Source: Flavisolibacter nicotianae (lineage in GTDB: Bacteria; Bacteroidota; Bacteroidia; Chitinophagales; Chitinophagaceae). Taken from it: 64,000 nucleotides of DNA. The position numbers were made by a program, and so were the translations under genes. The stretch is from positions 992,001 through 1,056,000 of the forward strand of contig NZ_RBCI01000001.1 in assembly GCF_003628535.1 (NCBI RefSeq), given 5' to 3'. The notes under the pieces are model-generated. The model was not told the DNA's origin and made no database searches. It saw nothing but the letters and a program-made list of their open reading frames with translations. Each line of letters starts with the position of its first letter. Position 1 is the first letter of the stretch. Positions 60,565 to 64,000 of the stretch are shown here, piece by piece.

Positions 60565-61551
60565 ATGGAAAAGAAAAACAAGCGGGCTGTCATTGTGGGA
60601 GCATTTGTGTTTGCAGCACTGGTCATTTTTGTTTTGGGTGTGATGACCCTGGGCGGGCAGAAAAGCCTGTTCAACAAAGGCGCCACTATTCATACCATCT
60701 TTAACGAAGTATCGGGCCTGCAGCCGGGCAACAATGTTTGGTTCGCCGGCGTGAAAGTAGGGACGGTGCAGAACCTCTCCTTCAACAAGGAGGGCAAGGT
60801 AGACGTGGAGATGAACATCGGGGAAAAATCGCTTTCCATGATCAGGAAAGATTCGAAAGCGAAAATCGGCGCCGAAAGTTTTATCGGCAACAAGATCATC
60901 GTGATTTATGGCGGAAGTGCCGCAGCACCGGTGGTGGAAACCGGCAGCACCCTGCAGTCGGAGCAGTCGTTGAGTACCGAGGAAATGATGGCCACCTTCC
61001 AGGAAAACAACAAGAACCTGCTGGCGATTACCGAAAATTTCAAGACTATCAGCGGTCGTCTTTTGAGCGGCCAGGGTTCGGCCGGTAAACTGCTGAACGA
61101 CGACGGTCTTTACCGCGACCTCCAAGCCTCCATGGCCTCCCTGAAAATAGCGGTTGCCAATGCGCAAAACCTCGTGGCCAACGCCAGCGACTACACAACA
61201 CGGTTAACGGCCAAGGGCTCGCTGGCGAATGACCTTGTTACCGACACGGTTGTTTTTGCACGACTTCGCAGCACCGTGCGGCAGATCGACGCCCTCTCCC
61301 AACGAGCCGACCAGGTCATGGCTAACCTGAACACAGCCAGCAGCAACGTCAATCAAAGCCTGGCCGATCCTTCGTCTCCGGCGGGCCTGCTGCTGAACGA
61401 CAAACAAACGGCAGCGGAAATCAGGACCACGATCAAAAACCTGCAATCCAGCACCCAAAAGCTCGACGAAAACATGGAGGCCCTGCAGCATAATTTTTTA
61501 CTTCGTGGGTTCTTTCGCAAAAAGGCCAAAAGCCAGGAAGAGGTTCATTAA
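60565..61551 (+). CDS. mlaD: MlaD/MCE-domain protein
   Basis: A 328-residue protein with an N-terminal membrane anchor (AVIVGAFVFAALVIFVLGVM), an MCE domain (ATIHTIFNEVSGLQPGNNVWFAGVKVGTVQ) and a long C-terminal helical region (about 150-320). It binds lipid in the periplasm as a hexamer and completes the MlaEFD operon. The helical extension, longer than E. coli MlaD, is usual in Bacteroidota and may form a tunnel. No mlaA, mlaB or mlaC is in the window. Confidence 0.92.
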   Translation: MEKKNKRAVIVGAFVFAALVIFVLGVMTLGGQKSLFNKGATIHTIFNEVSGLQPGNNVWFAGVKVGTVQNLSFNKEGKVDVEMNIGEKSLSMIRKDSKAKIGAESFIGNKIIVIYGGSAAAPVVETGSTLQSEQSLSTEEMMATFQENNKNLLAITENFKTISGRLLSGQGSAGKLLNDDGLYRDLQASMASLKIAVANAQNLVANASDYTTRLTAKGSLANDLVTDTVVFARLRSTVRQIDALSQRADQVMANLNTASSNVNQSLADPSSPAGLLLNDKQTAAEIRTTIKNLQSSTQKLDENMEALQHNFLLRGFFRKKAKSQEEVH

Positions 61552-61632
61552 GCGTTGAACATTGGAAATCAGTAGAAGGAATTGTTCACTGCGCCCCAGG
61601 CAATTTGCAAGGTTCAGGATCGAACAAACAGG

Positions 61633-61670
61633 CCATAAAAAAAAGCTCCGAACGGAGCTTTTTTTTATGG
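61633..61670. terminator. Bidirectional terminator (18-bp perfect arms)
   Basis: CCATAAAAAAAAGCTCCG - AA - CGGAGCTTTTTTTTATGG between the convergent mlaD and transketolase genes. Confidence 0.92.
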
Positions 61671-61749
61671 GATATCTTTTCTTGTTTTGTCGATTGATTT
61701 CAGTTTGAGTTAATCCTGCCGCCAACGCCTGCCGTTTGCTTCTTGCCAA

Positions 61750-62718
61750 TTACCTATTACCCTTCTTCCGTTCCATGGCTTTTTCTGCGGCCGACACAAT
61801 GTGTTGCACACTCAGGCCATATTTTTCGAGCAACTGGTCGGGTGTACCGCTTTCGCCGAATGTATCGTTGGTGCCCACGTATTCGATAGGAACAGGGAAA
61901 TGACGGGAGGCCACCTGTGCCACCGCATCGCCCATGCCACCCAGCACATTGTGTTCTTCCGCGGTTACGGCGCAGCCGGTCTTGCGAAGTGATGCGAGGA
62001 TGGCTTCTTCATCGAGCGGCTTAATCGTATGCAGGTTGATCACTTCCACGCTTAACCCTCTTTCTTCCAGCTGCACGCCGGCCTGGATGGCCAGCCACAC
62101 GAGGTGGCCGCAGGCAAAAATGGAAACATCAGTTCCTTCGGAAAACTTCTGTGCCTTGCCGATCTGGAAAGGTTCGCCGGCGTTTGTAAAAATGGGCCAG
62201 CTCGGACGGCCAAAGCGCAGGTAAACCGGGCCCTCGTAATCGGCAATCGCCAGCGTGGCTGCTTTCGTCTGGTTATAGTCGCACGGAACTACCACCGTCA
62301 TGCCCGGCAGCATTTTCATCAGGCCAATGTCTTCGAGGATCTGGTGCGTGGCACCGTCTTCGCCCAGCGTCACGCCGGCATGCGAAGCGCAGATCTTGAC
62401 ATTTTTGCCGCTGTAGGCAATGCTTTGACGGATCTGGTCGTAGACACGGCCGGTAGAAAAGTTGGCAAAAGTGGTGGTGAAGGGAATCTTTCCGCCGATG
62501 GTCATACCGGCAGCGATGCCCATCATGTTGGCTTCGGCAATGCCCACCTGTACAAAGCGTTCGGGGCACTCTTTCATAAAGCCCTGCAGCTTCAGCGAAC
62601 CTGCAAGGTCGGCGGTGAGGGCAACCACGTTAGGGTTCTTTCTTCCCAGCTCCGTCATAGCATCTCCAAAGCCACTGCGGGTATCTTTTTTACCAGTCGG
62701 TTGAATGTCTTTCAGCAT
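61750..62718 (-). CDS. Transketolase, C-terminal subunit (split type)
   Basis: A 322-residue protein carrying the pyrimidine-binding ([25 protein letters not shown]) and C-terminal transketolase domains ([39 protein letters not shown]). It has the glutamate-containing [18 protein letters not shown]. It needs a separate N-terminal, thiamine-diphosphate-binding subunit, as in other split transketolases; that gene is not adjacent here. The start is ATG at 62718, not the frame extension to 62844. Upstream are a 20-bp hairpin and galE. Confidence 0.9.
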   Translation of the reverse strand: MLKDIQPTGKKDTRSGFGDAMTELGRKNPNVVALTADLAGSLKLQGFMKECPERFVQVGIAEANMMGIAAGMTIGGKIPFTTTFANFSTGRVYDQIRQSIAYSGKNVKICASHAGVTLGEDGATHQILEDIGLMKMLPGMTVVVPCDYNQTKAATLAIADYEGPVYLRFGRPSWPIFTNAGEPFQIGKAQKFSEGTDVSIFACGHLVWLAIQAGVQLEERGLSVEVINLHTIKPLDEEAILASLRKTGCAVTAEEHNVLGGMGDAVAQVASRHFPVPIEYVGTNDTFGESGTPDQLLEKYGLSVQHIVSAAEKAMERKKGNR

Positions 62719-62756
62719 GGCAGCGAAGATAAGGAAAGCCCCCGACCCCCCAAGGG

Positions 62757-62804
62757 GGACTGAACACAAAGCCTTGCTTCGGCACAAGGCTTTGTGTTCA
62801 GTCC
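62757..62804. repeat. 20-bp perfect hairpin upstream of transketolase gene
   Basis: GGACTGAACACAAAGCCTTG (62757-62776) and its exact complement (62785-62804) enclose CTTCGGCA. No T-run follows on the minus strand, so it is not an ordinary terminator. Confidence 0.85.
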
Positions 62805-62862
62805 TGTTCTGAAGGCTGAAGGGTGCGACGCAAGAGAGATTCAATCCCTGGTAACAAAAAAC

Positions 62863-62903
62863 GAAAAAGCCTCCATCAAAATGGTTGATGAAGGCTTTTA
62901 AAT
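62863..62903 (-). terminator. Rho-independent terminator of galE
   Basis: On the minus strand AAAAGCCTTCATCA / TGATGGAGGCTTTT closes a short loop and is followed by TTTTTCG. The stem resembles the terminator at 32196. Confidence 0.8.
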
Positions 62904-62973
62904 ATCATGAAAAGCAAGAGTCTGTGCCGGGCCAATCCCTCCTTTGGAGGGCGGGGAGGCGTTTGGGGAGAAT

Positions 62974-64000
62974 CTAATTCAACTCGGAATTCATCGCAGC
63001 AAAAAAGGTTTCATCTTCTTTCAGCTTTACTTCCCATTTCCAGGCCGTGGCCATCATGTCGTCGATGGTCATTTGCGGATCCCAGCCCAGGCGCCCTTTG
63101 GCCCTGTCGTTGTTGGCATAGATGGCCACCACATCGCCGGGACGACGCGGCCCGATCTCGTAATTGAGCCTGGCGCCACTGACTTTTTCGAAGGCTTTGA
63201 TGGCTTCCAGTACCGTAACGCCGTTGCCGGTGCCCAGGTTGAAAACTTCGCAGCCGCCGCGGTTGCGGCCTTCTTCCAGGTATTTAATGGCCAGGGTGTG
63301 GGCATGCGCAATATCGCTGACGTGAATAAAGTCGCGAACACAACTGCCGTCGCGGGTGGGATAGTCGTCGCCGTACACCACCATCTTCGGCAGTTTGCCA
63401 ATCGCCGTTTGCGTAATGGCCGGTACGAGGTTTTGCGGCCTGCCAATCGGCATTTCGCCAATCTCAATGGAAGGATGTGCACCCACAGGGTTGAAATAGC
63501 GAAGCAGGATGGTTTGCGTGCCCGCTGCTTTTTGAAATTCGCCCAGGATCTGCTCGCCCATCTGCTTGGTGTAGCCATAGGGCGACTCAGCGGGCTTGGG
63601 CGGTGTTTCTTCGGTAACCGGTATCTGGTCCGGGTTGCCATACACGGTGCAGGAAGACGAAAAGACAAACCAGGGCGTACCGAATTCCTGTACGCATTTC
63701 AACAGGTTGATCAGGGACACGAGGTTGTTTTCAAAATACATCAGCGGCTTCTCTACCGACTCACCCACGGCTTTATATGCCGCGAAGTGGATGATGCCCC
63801 TGATGTCTTCGTTCTCCTGGAAAATCGCGGCTGTGTCGTCAAAATTGCACAGGTCAACTTTATAGTTCTTCACGGTTTTCCCCGTGATGCGCTCCACGCC
63901 TTTTAAAATGGCCGGGTTGGAACGGGAGTTATTGTCCACGCTGATCACGTCGTATCCGTTTTTGATTAAATCAACAAGGGTATGGGAACCGATATAGCCA
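62974..64000 (-). CDS. galE: UDP-glucose 4-epimerase (5' end outside window)
   Basis: 342 residues are visible; the frame is open at the window edge and begins GYIGSHTLVDLIKNGYDVISVD, so only the first few residues of the nucleotide-binding GxxGxxG motif are missing. The catalytic Ser and Tyr-x-x-x-Lys are in SSSCTVYG and YGYTKQMGEQIL; IIHFAAYKAVGES and PVGAHPS support GalE. It interconverts UDP-glucose and UDP-galactose for surface glycans. A terminator follows, so it is transcribed separately from transketolase. Confidence 0.93.
   Translation of the reverse strand, partial: GYIGSHTLVDLIKNGYDVISVDNNSRSNPAILKGVERITGKTVKNYKVDLCNFDDTAAIFQENEDIRGIIHFAAYKAVGESVEKPLMYFENNLVSLINLLKCVQEFGTPWFVFSSSCTVYGNPDQIPVTEETPPKPAESPYGYTKQMGEQILGEFQKAAGTQTILLRYFNPVGAHPSIEIGEMPIGRPQNLVPAITQTAIGKLPKMVVYGDDYPTRDGSCVRDFIHVSDIAHAHTLAIKYLEEGRNRGGCEVFNLGTGNGVTVLEAIKAFEKVSGARLNYEIGPRRPGDVVAIYANNDRAKGRLGWDPQMTIDDMMATAWKWEVKLKEDETFFAAMNSELN

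Overview
The window looks like a chromosomal segment of a Bacteroidota bacterium, most likely Chitinophagaceae or a near relative. Supporting signs are a secreted beta-propeller protein with a C-terminal type IX secretion sorting domain, promoters with the Bacteroidota -7 box TAnnTTTG, few Shine-Dalgarno sites, a split transketolase, futalosine-route menaquinone synthesis (mqnC) and many small lineage-type hypotheticals. All calls come from reading the sequence; no database search was run.

Layout. 1-7 kb: end of an AsmA-like gene followed by a heptanucleotide repeat, nicotinamidase, a multi-PAS histidine kinase and a Tat-exported Gfo/Idh/MocA oxidoreductase. 7-17.5 kb: small hypotheticals, a single-domain response regulator, a T9SS-sorted SBBP protein, an M29 aminopeptidase, a DJ-1/PfpI protein and an alpha/beta hydrolase. 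Three copies of a 39-bp hairpin element lie here, and about 200 bp covering the end of the aminopeptidase gene recur as a diverged copy at 17.65 kb. 17.86-26.7 kb: an AT-rich defence island next to tRNA-Phe. 27-35.4 kb: recQ, arabinose-5-phosphate isomerase, mannose-1-phosphate guanylyltransferase, a DEDD exonuclease, a DUF433-RidA fusion, a YjbR protein and an aminotransferase. 36-38.2 kb: an arsenic cluster (arsR, arsM, arsN2-like, arsC) with no efflux pump. 38.2-45.6 kb: an ArnT-like glycosyltransferase, nagA, DUF72, CYTH, an OmpA lipoprotein and a frameshifted flavin-binding protein. 45.8-47.2 kb: a low-GC patch with two ORFans and an attC-like inverted repeat. 47.3-55.3 kb: mqnC, an aspartyl protease with PDZ, two M16 peptidases enclosing an AAA ATPase, DinB and a WYL regulator. 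55.6-64 kb: ECF sigma, anti-sigma-like and Spy-like genes, an AhpC/AhpD-like pair, an MlaE-MlaF-MlaD lipid transporter, the transketolase C-half and the 3' part of galE.

The most notable system is the island. Four overlapping genes (26226 down to 20087, minus strand) have the order and features of Wadjet JetA-JetB-JetC-JetD, a MukBEF-like SMC complex plus a Toprim nuclease that acts against plasmids. This version has a short JetD and a Glu-Glu Walker B in JetC. Beside it are two HNH nucleases: one with a probable phosphorothioate-DNA-binding domain, the other with a possible SRA-like domain and encoded with an XRE controller-type regulator. The island abuts tRNA-Phe, a 60-bp direct copy of most of that tRNA, and an IS3 transposase remnant, all consistent with horizontal acquisition.
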